From Stenotrophomonas maltophilia (GTDB taxonomy: Bacteria; Pseudomonadota; Gammaproteobacteria; Xanthomonadales; Xanthomonadaceae): a stretch of DNA of 52,544 nucleotides. A model generated the notes under the pieces. That model was given only the letters and a program-made list of their open reading frames with translations, searched no databases and had not been told where the DNA came from. A program made the position numbers and the translations under genes. The stretch covers positions 1 through 52,544 of the forward strand of contig NZ_RAVT01000051.1 of the NCBI RefSeq assembly GCF_013464915.1, in the 5' to 3' direction. This document shows, piece by piece, positions 23,558 to 32,155 of this stretch (positions are counted from its first letter, which is position 1; every line of letters starts with the position of its first letter).

Positions 23558-24058
23558 ATGCCCGTCTCCGATCACCTCGCCGTTCCCCTCTTCCGCGCAT
23601 TCGGCCTGCTCGAATACCAGCTCAAGCGCCGACCTGCCTTCTTGAAGGCGGATCGGTTCGGCAACGCGATGGTGGACTGGTCCGAAGTGAAGGCAGCGGT
23701 GGACGGTTTTCCAGCCGCTGACTTCGCCCTGCAGCTCGAAGCCTTCACCCGACAGAAGGTGCTCGACGGCGCACGTGAGCGACCGAAAGTTCAAGTGGTC
23801 ATCGAGGTGGGTGGTCAGCGGCAGGCCACCTTTGCACCACGCCCGCTCCAGCCACCGAACGAAGTTCCGTCCGACGCCCGCGCCTTGGTGGAAGCGGCCA
23901 AGCGGGTGCGCAACAACCTGTTTCACGGCGGCAAGGAAGATGATGGCGAGCAGCCATTCGATGGTGACGACGACGAATGGGCGCGCGTCGCGCTCGACAT
24001 AGCCCAGCGGTTGCTGACGTTGGTGGACCGGAACGCTTTCGGGCCGCCCGTGCCTTGA
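23558..24058 (+). CDS. HEPN-motif protein
   Basis: This 166-residue helical protein contains AAKRVRNNLFHGGK near residue 115, a clean R-x4-H motif (RNNLFH) of the HEPN superfamily, whose members include RNases and toxins. A preceding helix pair (AFGLLEYQLKRRPAF and DFALQLEAFTRQKVL) fits the HEPN bundle. The C-terminal part is highly acidic (EDDGEQPFDGDDDEW) and ends with a helix (ALDIAQRLLTLVDRN). The upstream ankyrin gene is close and on the same strand, so a toxin/partner or defence pair is plausible; no activity is known. Confidence 0.62.
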   Translation: MPVSDHLAVPLFRAFGLLEYQLKRRPAFLKADRFGNAMVDWSEVKAAVDGFPAADFALQLEAFTRQKVLDGARERPKVQVVIEVGGQRQATFAPRPLQPPNEVPSDARALVEAAKRVRNNLFHGGKEDDGEQPFDGDDDEWARVALDIAQRLLTLVDRNAFGPPVP

Positions 24059-24147
24059 GATCGCATCTGCGCGTGGAACCGACTAGGCGCAACAACTGAT
24101 CGGTTTCACGCCCGTATCCCCCTCGCTGGGACAAGGGGTTGGTCCCG

Positions 24148-24162
24148 TTCAGCGAAATACTA
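24148..24162 (+). promoter_or_regulatory. Weak LexA-box-like site upstream of the umuD-like gene
   Basis: TTCA-N6-TACTA resembles the xanthomonad LexA consensus TTAG-N6-TACTA, with two mismatches in the first half. It lies 82 bp before the umuD-like start. Given the gene's function SOS control is expected, but this site alone is weak evidence. Confidence 0.3.
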
Positions 24163-24198
24163 ATTGGCGGCTTCCGCCGGACCGGTCTAGCCTGTCTC

Positions 24199-24217
24199 CC
24201 CGGTGCGTCTCACCGGG
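24199..24217 (+). promoter_or_regulatory. Leader hairpin before the umuD-like gene
   Basis: A CCCGGTG/CACCGGG stem with a five-base loop lies 28 bp upstream of ATG 24245. There is no T run after it, so it is more likely a leader RNA structure or the residual end signal of the HEPN gene than a strong terminator. Confidence 0.45.
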
Positions 24218-24244
24218 TGATTCTGACTTGTAGAGCCTTCCGCC

Positions 24245-24706
24245 ATGCTCGACGCCACGCTCCCGCCCGGTTACCTGGGCGCCGCCCATCTCCATCCCCT
24301 GCCGCTGCACCTGCCCTTGCTGCCGGTGCGGGCCACCTGCGGCGTCCCCTCGCCCGCCGAGGACTTCTACGGCTCCCAGGACGTGCTGGACATCAACCAG
24401 CGGGTCGTTCGAAACCCCGTGGCCACGTTCTACGTCGAAGCCGACACGGGCACGTCGATGGTCGAGTTGGGGATCTTCCCCGGGGACACGTTGGTGGTCG
24501 ATCGCTCGCTCACCGCCCGCCATGGGGACATCGTCATGGTGTGCTGGGAGGGTGGCTTCACCGTGAAGCAGCTGCGCCTGCGCGCGGGCCGATACGAGCT
24601 CCATTCGGGCAACCCCACCCATGCGCCGATTCTCGTCCCGGAGGACGTGGAGCTGGACGTGTGGGGCGTGGTGACCTGGTCCTTCCGCGAACAGTTGAGG
24701 CGCTGA
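24245..24706 (+). CDS. umuD: UmuD-like self-cleaving S24 protease subunit
   Basis: This 153-residue protein has the LexA/UmuD peptidase S24 pattern: a cleavage site TCG at residues 31-33 (cysteine-glycine, as in UmuD), the catalytic serine in TGTSMVELG (serine 71) and the lysine in GFTVKQL (lysine 108), 37 residues apart as in E. coli UmuD. RecA filaments would stimulate autocleavage to the active form, which joins UmuC as the accessory subunit of DNA polymerase V for error-prone lesion bypass. It has no DNA-binding domain, so it is not a repressor. It is followed at once by a small gene and then umuC. Confidence 0.88.
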   Translation: MLDATLPPGYLGAAHLHPLPLHLPLLPVRATCGVPSPAEDFYGSQDVLDINQRVVRNPVATFYVEADTGTSMVELGIFPGDTLVVDRSLTARHGDIVMVCWEGGFTVKQLRLRAGRYELHSGNPTHAPILVPEDVELDVWGVVTWSFREQLRR

Positions 24707-24707
24707 C

Positions 24708-25115
24708 ATGGACGACGCAAGCCGCTGGAGCAAGCTCAAACCAATGGAAGGCCCGCGCTGGCCCATCCGATGCGGGCACGTGTTCACCGCCGAGGATCTG
24801 GTGCGCCTGCGCGAGGGCCTCTGGCCGCGCGACATGGACGACCGGTGGGCGGTCCATCTGGAGGGCAACACGCTGCGCTGCTGGCGCTCGTGGACCGGCA
24901 CCTGCATCTACGAAAGCCTGGTGACCTTGTCCGACGACGGCACAGGGGTGGCCGTGGTGGTGGACGTGCTCGACGACGGGGAGACCTACCGGCGTGCGGC
25001 CACCGACGAAGGCGAACTCGAACGGTTCGAGGGCGTACTTTCCCAGGTGCGGCGGCGCGACAGCGAAGCTGACGTGCATAACCAGATGCTGCTCATGGGG
25101 ACAGCAGTCAGATGA
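24708..25115 (+). CDS. Hypothetical protein between umuD and umuC
   Basis: This 135-residue soluble acidic protein starts one base after the umuD-like stop, so it is coupled to it. It contains MEGPRWPIRCGHVFTAEDLV, a beta-rich middle with NTLRCWRSWTGTCIYESLV and an acidic C-terminal half (VVVDVLDDGETYRRAATDEG). No family is recognised. In most bacteria umuD and umuC are adjacent; an inserted gene of this kind may modulate the polymerase. Its last 8 bp overlap a small minus-strand frame. Confidence 0.7.
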   Translation: MDDASRWSKLKPMEGPRWPIRCGHVFTAEDLVRLREGLWPRDMDDRWAVHLEGNTLRCWRSWTGTCIYESLVTLSDDGTGVAVVVDVLDDGETYRRAATDEGELERFEGVLSQVRRRDSEADVHNQMLLMGTAVR

Positions 25116-25308
25116 TTGAGTCATCCTCGTCAGGAGCCTCAGCCAATCGCTCTGCTAAACCCTCTTCGAGACGTTTCTTGGAGCACGCCGATACCTCCTG
25201 CTCTTCAATCTGAGGCCAGCTCTTTCCAGGCACCCTGCCAGAGTAAATCTCAAAGTCCTCAGGTGTAGTGATCGGCTTCCTGGTAAGTCCCTCACATCGG
25301 TAGCACAT
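25108..25308 (-). CDS. Possible small CxxC protein, antisense to the umuC promoter region
   Basis: This 66-residue frame (MCYRCEGLTRKPITTPEDFE, then SACSKKRLEEGLAERLAEAP) starts at ATG 25308 with GGAG five bases upstream. It looks protein-like and ends convergently within the gene between umuD and umuC. Its start is only nine bases from the divergent umuC start, so the two genes would have to share an unusually compact start region. The composition is convincing, the layout is odd. Confidence 0.45.
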   Translation of the reverse strand: MCYRCEGLTRKPITTPEDFEIYSGRVPGKSWPQIEEQEVSACSKKRLEEGLAERLAEAPDEDDSII

Positions 25309-25317
25309 ACACACTCC

Positions 25318-26580
25318 ATGTTCGGCCTCGTTGACGGAAACAATTTCTACGCCAGTTGCGAGCGGGTTTTCAATCCCTCGCTGCTCGGCCAGCCAGTGTG
25401 CATCTTGTCGAACAACGACGGCTGCGCGATCGCCCGCAGTCAGGAGTGCAAGGACCTCGGCGTGAAGATGGGCCAGCCCATCCACGAGGTGCCGCCCCAC
25501 ATCCGCCGGCAGCTGCGGATCTTCTCGGCCAATTTCGGGTTGTATGGCGACCTGTCCGGGCGCGTGGTGTCGGTGCTGCGGGAGTGGTTCCCGCGGGTGG
25601 AGGTTTACTCCATCGACGAATCGTTCGTGACGTTCGACGGTGTGCCGGCGGATCAACGCGAAGCCATGGCCCGCCAGGCGCGCGCGCAGATTCTGCAACG
25701 GGTCGGCATCCCGTGTTGCGTAGGCATCGGCCCCACGAAGACCCTGACCAAGCTCGCGAACAAGCTGGCGAAGAAGATCCCGCAAGGGGTGGTCACCGCC
25801 CTGTCTGGTTCGCCCGAACTGGAAACCTTTCCGGTGGAAGACGTGTGGGGCGTGGTGCGCAAGCTCACGGCCAAGCTGGGCGCCGAAGGCATCCTGACGG
25901 CGGCCGACTTGGCCCGCGCCGATCCCGACACACTGCGCGCCCGTTACGGGGTGACGCTGGCCCGCACCCAGCGGGAGCTCCAGGGCGTGGTGTGCAGCGA
26001 CTTGGAGGAGGTGGAACCAGAGCGCCAGCAGATCGTGGTGAGCCGCTCGTTCGGCCAAGAGATCACTTCCCTGAACGATCTCCAGCAGGCGGTGTCCACG
26101 TTCGCCCAGCGGGCGTGCGAGAAGCTGCGATCACGCTCGCTGCAGGCCGGCGGGGTGTGGGTGTGGCTCAACACCAATCCGTTCAAACCCGGCGCGGCGC
26201 AGTATCACCCCAGCAAGGCGTTCAACTTCATCGGGCCGACGAGCGACACGCGCGAAGTGCTGCTGGTGGCGCAAGGCCTGGCCAAGGCCATGTGGAAAAC
26301 CGGCTACCGCTACAAGAAAGCCGGGGTGGGCCTGCTGGGTCTGACGCACGGGGACGTCCAGCAAGGCGACCTCTTCGCCGGCATCGATCCACGATCGCAA
26401 GCGCTCATGAAGGTCATGGACCAGGCCAACGCGAAGTTCGGCCGAGGCACCATGGGTATGGCGTCTTCGGCCTGGCGGTCGAAAGGGCCGGCGCTCGCCA
26501 AGCCGGTGTGGGCCATGAACGAGAAAAACTTGTCGCCGGCCTACACGACCCGGTGGGACCAGCTGGTGCGGGTCAGATGA
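25318..26580 (+). CDS. umuC: UmuC-like Y-family DNA polymerase V catalytic subunit
   Basis: This 420-residue protein opens with the family signature MFGLVDGNNFYASCERVFNP, has the catalytic SIDESF motif (YSIDESFVTFDG, about residues 99-110), a helix-hairpin-helix zone with CVGIGPTKTLTKLANKLAKK near 145, and a little-finger region with RSFGQEITSLNDLQQAV. The C-terminal end (MGMASSAWRSKGPALAKPVW) matches UmuC/RumB homologues. Length is standard (E. coli 422). With the UmuD-like subunit it should give SOS-induced mutagenic translesion synthesis. Mobile elements often carry such a cassette. Confidence 0.93.
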   Translation: MFGLVDGNNFYASCERVFNPSLLGQPVCILSNNDGCAIARSQECKDLGVKMGQPIHEVPPHIRRQLRIFSANFGLYGDLSGRVVSVLREWFPRVEVYSIDESFVTFDGVPADQREAMARQARAQILQRVGIPCCVGIGPTKTLTKLANKLAKKIPQGVVTALSGSPELETFPVEDVWGVVRKLTAKLGAEGILTAADLARADPDTLRARYGVTLARTQRELQGVVCSDLEEVEPERQQIVVSRSFGQEITSLNDLQQAVSTFAQRACEKLRSRSLQAGGVWVWLNTNPFKPGAAQYHPSKAFNFIGPTSDTREVLLVAQGLAKAMWKTGYRYKKAGVGLLGLTHGDVQQGDLFAGIDPRSQALMKVMDQANAKFGRGTMGMASSAWRSKGPALAKPVWAMNEKNLSPAYTTRWDQLVRVR

Positions 26581-26603
26581 CCTGTCGTCGCGCGGACTCG
26601 AAG

Positions 26604-27416
26604 CTAAGCCGCCACGGCGGGGAAGCGCTCTGCGTGGTCGGGATACAGATCTACCATGAAGAACTCTCGGCGAAATCCTTCAAAGATTCCGGGATCGCGG
26701 ATCATTGCCTCAACCTGAGCTTGTGACCACATCGCGCCATGCGCGGCAGCGCGAGCTCGCAGACGTTCTGCGTCCTTCTGCACAGCATCTTCCGTAAGGC
26801 GGCGTTCTGCGTAGCCCTCAACTATCAATCGATAAATGGTTTGTGCGCTCAGCTGCCAGAATTCCTGCCCCGCATGGGTTGCGCGGAGGGCGTCCATCGC
26901 GCGCTCTGACGATCGTGTCATGAGCAGCGCCTGATAGAACGCAGACAGAGCCGCCTCCAGATCACCTGCAGATATCTGTCGCTTTGGAGCCAGGAAAGCC
27001 CAAAATGGCGCACGTTGCTCGGCACGAACAAAACCAGCGATCGCGCCGCCATGGCACGCGGCCACCACCACGATGAGGTTCAAGCGGGTGGCCACATTGA
27101 GGGCTACGAAAGCCGGCTTCATCTCGTCCCACGTCAATCCGGATCCATCTGCGAACTCCAGCCCTTCTTCCCGGCCGTGGCACTCGATGTGCAGCAACGG
27201 AACGTAGTTATCCCTAGCCGATTGATGAGCCAGCTGGGCCAACAGATCGAGAAAAGCCCCGCTGGAAGGAACACGAACGCTGGCGATGTGAGGAACGTCG
27301 CCGATCACCCGCGCCCAGTCTTGGGCATCCGCGAACAGGCGGGCTGCGGTGTTGAGTTGGCCTTCCGGGAGGGAATCCACGATCAGAATTTGGTTGAAAT
27401 TGGCTGCCATCTTCAT
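26604..27416 (-). CDS. Caspase-like (CHAT-type) protease domain protein
   Basis: This 270-residue protein has a caspase-fold dyad pattern: LLHIECHGREEGLEF (histidine 80-glycine) and LIVVVAACHGGAIAGF (cysteine 121-HGG), 41 residues apart, each after a hydrophobic strand. This matches CHAT peptidases, whose members cut partner proteins in bacterial immune systems. The remaining 120 residues are helical (ALSAFYQALLMTRSSERAMD) and basic near the end. There is no obvious substrate gene next door. It lies convergent to umuC with a 23-bp gap. Which partner it recognises cannot be read from the sequence. Confidence 0.72.
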   Translation of the reverse strand: MKMAANFNQILIVDSLPEGQLNTAARLFADAQDWARVIGDVPHIASVRVPSSGAFLDLLAQLAHQSARDNYVPLLHIECHGREEGLEFADGSGLTWDEMKPAFVALNVATRLNLIVVVAACHGGAIAGFVRAEQRAPFWAFLAPKRQISAGDLEAALSAFYQALLMTRSSERAMDALRATHAGQEFWQLSAQTIYRLIVEGYAERRLTEDAVQKDAERLRARAAAHGAMWSQAQVEAMIRDPGIFEGFRREFFMVDLYPDHAERFPAVAA

Positions 27417-27506
27417 CTTTCAGATATGCATTGAGGCGGAAAAAAGCACCGCATCCCGATTCGCCCCATCCAGTCGCCACAGCCACAAAACGGCCGCATG
27501 AAGGGT

Positions 27507-27788
27507 CTACATTTTTCGACGAGGCTTCATTTTTGGATTCGCTTCGGCACCGCCGATCATGTCCGAGATGCGCCTGCGCTGTCGTTCGGCAATGATCGGG
27601 CGCAGGACCTTCAAAACGTGAGCCCACTCGGTCTCAGACATTTCCGGATCCCAAAGCTTGGCAATGGCCCACTCCCGCTCAGTAGGGCACTTGAGCCACG
27701 GACGTTCTCGCTTTTGCTTACCCATAAGGTCACGCAGTTCGCGCCTCACCCACTCGACGCTTTCGTATACGAGTTCCGCTTCACTCAT
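27507..27788 (-). CDS. Small charged protein upstream of the CHAT gene
   Basis: This 93-residue protein begins MSEAELVYESVEWVRRELRD and ends with a strongly basic tail (GGAEANPKMKPRRKM). It is rich in tryptophan and charged residues. It is on the minus strand 91 bp upstream of the CHAT-type gene and 62 bp after the type III Res gene, so it could be an adaptor for either. No family recognised. Confidence 0.55.
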   Translation of the reverse strand: MSEAELVYESVEWVRRELRDLMGKQKRERPWLKCPTEREWAIAKLWDPEMSETEWAHVLKVLRPIIAERQRRRISDMIGGAEANPKMKPRRKM

Positions 27789-27849
27789 CCAACATTCTCC
27801 AATGTGAGACAGCATTCCTTAGTCATGGGACATGCCTAGGGTCAGTCTG

Positions 27850-30234
27850 TTAAGCCTTCAAACATTCCTTCACGGCTTGATCGAGGTTAGACACATGGAT
27901 CGGAGTGGGCGACCCGTTCTTCATCTTCCATACGGTGTAGCCATCATTTGTTGCCTTGCCACCGATCACGGTTTGCTTGCCCTCGGAAATGAAGCGGGTC
28001 CACAGTTTGGTCGCCCCCTCGTCTTGGATATCGAAAAGCTTGCGAGCCACGGCATCGGTGAGCAGGTGCGAGCCCTTGGTGTCCAGGCAGAACACATACT
28101 TGCCCTTCCAGACCAGGAAGTCCGGCGAGAAGGAGGCACTGTCCCCCTCCGACAACAGCGGAATACGGAAACCGCCATTGCTTGGGTTCCGGTGCCATGT
28201 GTGTCCGGCATTGTCCAAGGCGGCAGCGAACGGAGCTTCAAACTTGTTGAGGCCTGCGTATCGCGGATAGAGGCCGTTTTCGAAGGCCTGCGCCTTCTTC
28301 GGCACGCGCATGGTCGAGAACGTGAACTCCAACTCGGATTCATACACCAGCGAGGTCAGCTGGTAGTAGGTGGACACGATCTCCCTAGCCAGGGTGTCAG
28401 CTGCAGCTGCAGCGTTGCTACCGGCTTCCACCCTCACGTCAAACTTGGAAGCCTTTAGGTCTACCACGGCCAATGCGGCCCTAGAGCGCCCACGGATGGC
28501 GTTGCTCACCAGCCAACGCAGGCGCACCCGGTTCGCGTGCCCACTGGCCGTCCAGTCGTGGCCGATCTCCTTGGCCAAGTCAGAGATGTCCACCGTCTCG
28601 GTCTTGCTGTGCGCGTCCCCCTGAGTATCGATCTCTCCTTCCTTAAAGGTGGGGAACTGCGCTACCAACTGGGCAATGGCACCCACTGCGTCGTCGGCGT
28701 CCGCATGGACCTGGTGAAGGAGCACTGAAACCCCCTCTTTGGGGGCGATATCTTCTGAACCGCCATCCCCACCGCCATAGGTATGAACGATCTCAATGGC
28801 TGCTCCAGATTCTTGGAGCTTGGCCCGCACGGCCTCGATCGATTCGGTGAACACGTTCTTCTTGTCCACACGCAAGAAGAAATGGGCGCTGTTGAGCAAC
28901 GGTGAATCGTAATGCTTGGCGTCGTATTGGCGCAGAACGCGGCCAATGATCTGCTCAACCTTGATCTGAGAACCCATCGACTTATCGATGTAGCCAAGGT
29001 AGCACGCGGGATCGTCCCAACCTTCCTGCAAGCCTTGGTTGAAAATGATGTGCTGAAAGTCGCCGGCCTGAAATTCGTCAAAATCGCTCTCGCCCTTCGA
29101 GAACAAATTCACTGCGTCGGGCTTGTTGCCATCGGCGAATTTCAGGTCAGCGTAAATGGCCACTTTGGCCGGGTCCACCTTCTTCTGCTCAACCAGATAG
29201 CGCCAGATGCGGATCGGCGGCGCATTGCGGTGTTCAAAGGGCTTGGTGTGATCGTCCTTATCACCGTCGTCTGTGATGTTGGTCTTGCACACATAGATGG
29301 CCTTCGGTGTGAACCCCAGCGCCCGACCCTGAATTTCGTGCTCAATCAGTTGGAGCCGATCATGGAGATCATCCAAGCAACGTTCCATCGGCGCGGTGGT
29401 GCCGTCGAACTGAATGGAAGTCTTGATCAGCTCAGCCTTGATGACCGCGTTGCTGTCCACCGCGGTGATGGCAAATGCAGTGGCGTCGGCAGCACCCTTC
29501 CCGTCGACCGCTGCCACCAGGGCAAAACGCTCAAGACTGGCCTCATCCTCGCCCGCCTCTTCAACCCAGCTTTCCTGGGGAGCCAGCACGGTTTTGGCAA
29601 AGTTCAAGGGCAGCTTGAGCGTCGCGCTGGCCAAGAGGTAGGCCTCCGGCTCCAACTCTGCCAAGATCTGGGTCTGCTGTTCGGACAGGTTGTGGCCTTC
29701 ATCGTAGACGACGATCAACGGCCGCCGAACCCCACCGGCGTCACGGGCGATCAATCGCTCCCAGGGCGATTGGTCACCGAACAGGTCTTGATCCTTCTTG
29801 TAGATGTTCAGCGCGCCGTCGGCTTGCTCTTTGTTGTTAAATAGCCCGGTCGTGGCCATCACGATGAGGGGGGAGCTCCCATCCGAGATCAGGTTGGGTT
29901 CCAGTTGCGCCGCCCGGATGACACGGAAATCGTCAACGATCTCGGCATACTTTCCGCCACCGGAAAAATTTGTATACGTCTGCTGGACAACCGACTTGGC
30001 TTTGCTCATCCAAAACACGATGGGCTCAACGGCCATGTGCATGCGCATCAACGTGACGGCCTCGGCCAGCACCGGCGTTTTACCAGCGCCCGTGATGGCC
30101 GACAGCGCCTGATAGAACGGACGCGGGAGCTTGCCCTTGTAGGTCGGCCTGTAGGGGTGTCCAGCAAAAAAAGCGTATCGCCCAGCGATCTGCTGGGCTG
30201 CACGCACCTGGAAGGGTTTCAGCTCAATCTGCAT
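27850..30234 (-). CDS. res: Type III restriction endonuclease subunit Res
   Basis: From ATG 30234 this is 794 residues. It has an SF2 helicase core with Walker A ITGAGKT (47-53), Walker B-type VVYDEGHNLSEQQ (176-188) and a late motif VEQIIGRVLRQY. Near the end (about 700-720) is a nuclease motif FSPDFLVWKGKYVFCLDTKG of the PD-(D/E)xK family. The enzyme moves along DNA after recognition by Mod and cuts at a distance, using ATP. Its start overlaps the mod gene by 11 bp. Classic Res proteins have about 970 residues, so this is a compact member. An alternative start at 30246 adds four residues. Confidence 0.88.
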   Translation of the reverse strand: MQIELKPFQVRAAQQIAGRYAFFAGHPYRPTYKGKLPRPFYQALSAITGAGKTPVLAEAVTLMRMHMAVEPIVFWMSKAKSVVQQTYTNFSGGGKYAEIVDDFRVIRAAQLEPNLISDGSSPLIVMATTGLFNNKEQADGALNIYKKDQDLFGDQSPWERLIARDAGGVRRPLIVVYDEGHNLSEQQTQILAELEPEAYLLASATLKLPLNFAKTVLAPQESWVEEAGEDEASLERFALVAAVDGKGAADATAFAITAVDSNAVIKAELIKTSIQFDGTTAPMERCLDDLHDRLQLIEHEIQGRALGFTPKAIYVCKTNITDDGDKDDHTKPFEHRNAPPIRIWRYLVEQKKVDPAKVAIYADLKFADGNKPDAVNLFSKGESDFDEFQAGDFQHIIFNQGLQEGWDDPACYLGYIDKSMGSQIKVEQIIGRVLRQYDAKHYDSPLLNSAHFFLRVDKKNVFTESIEAVRAKLQESGAAIEIVHTYGGGDGGSEDIAPKEGVSVLLHQVHADADDAVGAIAQLVAQFPTFKEGEIDTQGDAHSKTETVDISDLAKEIGHDWTASGHANRVRLRWLVSNAIRGRSRAALAVVDLKASKFDVRVEAGSNAAAAADTLAREIVSTYYQLTSLVYESELEFTFSTMRVPKKAQAFENGLYPRYAGLNKFEAPFAAALDNAGHTWHRNPSNGGFRIPLLSEGDSASFSPDFLVWKGKYVFCLDTKGSHLLTDAVARKLFDIQDEGATKLWTRFISEGKQTVIGGKATNDGYTVWKMKNGSPTPIHVSNLDQAVKECLKA

Positions 30235-32155
30235 CCATGCCACCATCGTTGTTGTAAGCGTCTGCACGGGCGTTGAAGCCAATGTGCTCCAACACCTTGT
30301 CCGGAATTTGATAGAACTCAATGTCGCTGCCGGTGTAAGGCGCCAGTGCAGCGTAGACGTGATAACGCCCCGCCAAGCCAGCTCCCTTTGCTTCCTGCGC
30401 GATTTCCTTGAATACGGCCCGCGTCAGCGCCGAAGGTTGGTCAGGAGCGCTCCACACCAAGAAGAAGCCCTCGTTGCGGCTGTTCACAGCAAACAGGTGC
30501 TTATGATCCCCGGCAGCCAATCTCCGAAGATAGGACTTGGCCTTGTCATTGCGATCCCAGTAGCTGACCAACAGCAGGTCCATCATCTCTTCGCGAGCGA
30601 GAGCATTCACTGCGTTGGCATCCACTTTCTCTCGTTTGAGAGAGAAGTATCGAAAGCCTCCGCCCAAGCCCTCCCGCTCACCTGACTTCCACTTCCCCGT
30701 GATGGCGCGCTTAATGCGGTCAGCCGTCAAGGTCTTGGCGTAGTGATCCCCTTTCTCGTCGTTCCCCTGCTCAATCATGATGAAGCGACGAGTGGCAGCC
30801 ACCTCATTATTCAGCTCCAAAACCGCGTGCCCCGTTGTCCCGGACCCAGCGAACGGATCCAATACGATTCCATCCTTTCGACACCAGATTTGAATAATTT
30901 TTTTGAACAGTTTGAGCGGCTTTACGGTCGTGAATCCGTGATCTTTCCCAACGACAGCACCGAGCTCCTTCAGCCCGCTCTGGCTATGCCCGCTCTGCTC
31001 ATGATCCCAAGACGTGCTACCCAGATCATCGATGGAGTCGAATGACTCATCTGCCCAGTAGGTCATTGGCACAACGCCCTTCTTGACCTCATTGAGGTAG
31101 ACCTTCGCACGGAAATGGCCCTTTCCTTGGTCGCGCCAGTATCCGCGGGGCCAGTTCCCAGCCTTGAGCACTTTTTCAGCGGCTTTCTTTGCTGCGCTCA
31201 AAGACCCTTTGATGACCAGAGCTGGAGCTCGGCCATCGTGTTGGTCCTCGTTCCGGTATTCACAACCCCATTGCTCAAGCAGCGCCTTAAGCTTCGACCT
31301 TTCGAGCGCCCAGCACCGCCCCTCCGATGGAGACATCAATTCGCCTGTAAAAGGCGATTGAACTGCATACACCTGCCCCCAGTGAGTGTCCGCTCCACGC
31401 CCCGTCAGGTCACCAGGTGTCCACAACTCGGGGTCCCCGTCGGGGGAACCATAGCGCGAGTTCATTGATTCGCTGCGCTCCATCAAGGTGGTCTTAGCGC
31501 GATCAATATCCTTGGCATACACCAACACATACTCTGTGGAAGTGGACACATGGGACTTCTTGCCAACATTATTCTTTGGAGAGTAGCTCTTCTGCCAATT
31601 GATGATGCCAATGCGATTCTCCTCGTGGAAAATCTCATCCATCAGCATCCCCAGCCTGTAGAGTTCTCGATGATCGATACAGATGGCGATGACGCCACCA
31701 GGCTTGAGCATTTCTCGCATCATCCAAAGGCGAGGCGTCATGAATCGCAGCCACTTGCTGTGGCGCGAACCATCGTCTTTGGCCACCAAATCGCCCATAT
31801 CCGGGTCGTTGGGATCTTTGTCCCACTTGTCGTTGTAACGGAAGTCCTCGCCGGTGTTGTATGGCGGGTCCGTCAGCACGAGATCCACTTGGCCACGATA
31901 CTTGTAAAGCGTGACCATGGTGGCGAGATTCTCGCCATCCCAGAGTTCGTTAACGCACTCCTCGTCAGCGCTGCCCACGGAAGCGCGCTTGTTGAAGTCA
32001 AACATCCGAGGCTTGACCTGACGAACGATCTGCCAAGGAGCTGTGCGCCCACTGTAGTTCAAGACGATGCCATCTCTCCCTGCTTCAGCGCGTTCGGCAT
32101 CGTGCTCTTGCAGCAGCTTGATGAGCGCTGCCCTGGACAGCTCTTCGTATTTCAT
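30224..32155 (-). CDS. mod: Type III DNA methyltransferase subunit Mod
   Basis: This 643-residue protein is a beta-class N6-adenine methyltransferase. The catalytic motif DPPYN is at residues 96-100 (LVLTDPPYNTGEDF), and the S-adenosylmethionine site LDPFAGSGTTGHAVLE comes late, about residue 430, with a target-recognition region between them. This is the order expected for Mod of type III systems. It modifies one strand of its recognition site and directs Res. ATG 32155 is chosen because it begins MKYEELSRAALIKLLQ, typical of this family. A terminator-like hairpin precedes its promoter region. No repeat tract for phase variation is visible. Confidence 0.9.
   Translation of the reverse strand: MKYEELSRAALIKLLQEHDAERAEAGRDGIVLNYSGRTAPWQIVRQVKPRMFDFNKRASVGSADEECVNELWDGENLATMVTLYKYRGQVDLVLTDPPYNTGEDFRYNDKWDKDPNDPDMGDLVAKDDGSRHSKWLRFMTPRLWMMREMLKPGGVIAICIDHRELYRLGMLMDEIFHEENRIGIINWQKSYSPKNNVGKKSHVSTSTEYVLVYAKDIDRAKTTLMERSESMNSRYGSPDGDPELWTPGDLTGRGADTHWGQVYAVQSPFTGELMSPSEGRCWALERSKLKALLEQWGCEYRNEDQHDGRAPALVIKGSLSAAKKAAEKVLKAGNWPRGYWRDQGKGHFRAKVYLNEVKKGVVPMTYWADESFDSIDDLGSTSWDHEQSGHSQSGLKELGAVVGKDHGFTTVKPLKLFKKIIQIWCRKDGIVLDPFAGSGTTGHAVLELNNEVAATRRFIMIEQGNDEKGDHYAKTLTADRIKRAITGKWKSGEREGLGGGFRYFSLKREKVDANAVNALAREEMMDLLLVSYWDRNDKAKSYLRRLAAGDHKHLFAVNSRNEGFFLVWSAPDQPSALTRAVFKEIAQEAKGAGLAGRYHVYAALAPYTGSDIEFYQIPDKVLEHIGFNARADAYNNDGGMDAD

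Noticed and set aside
24148..24162. A confident LexA box before umuD
   Set aside because: Two mismatches in the first half of the consensus; kept only as a weak candidate.
25108..26058. A 316-residue open frame antisense to umuC
   Set aside because: Only its last 66 codons look like protein and have a start signal; the rest is the shadow of umuC.
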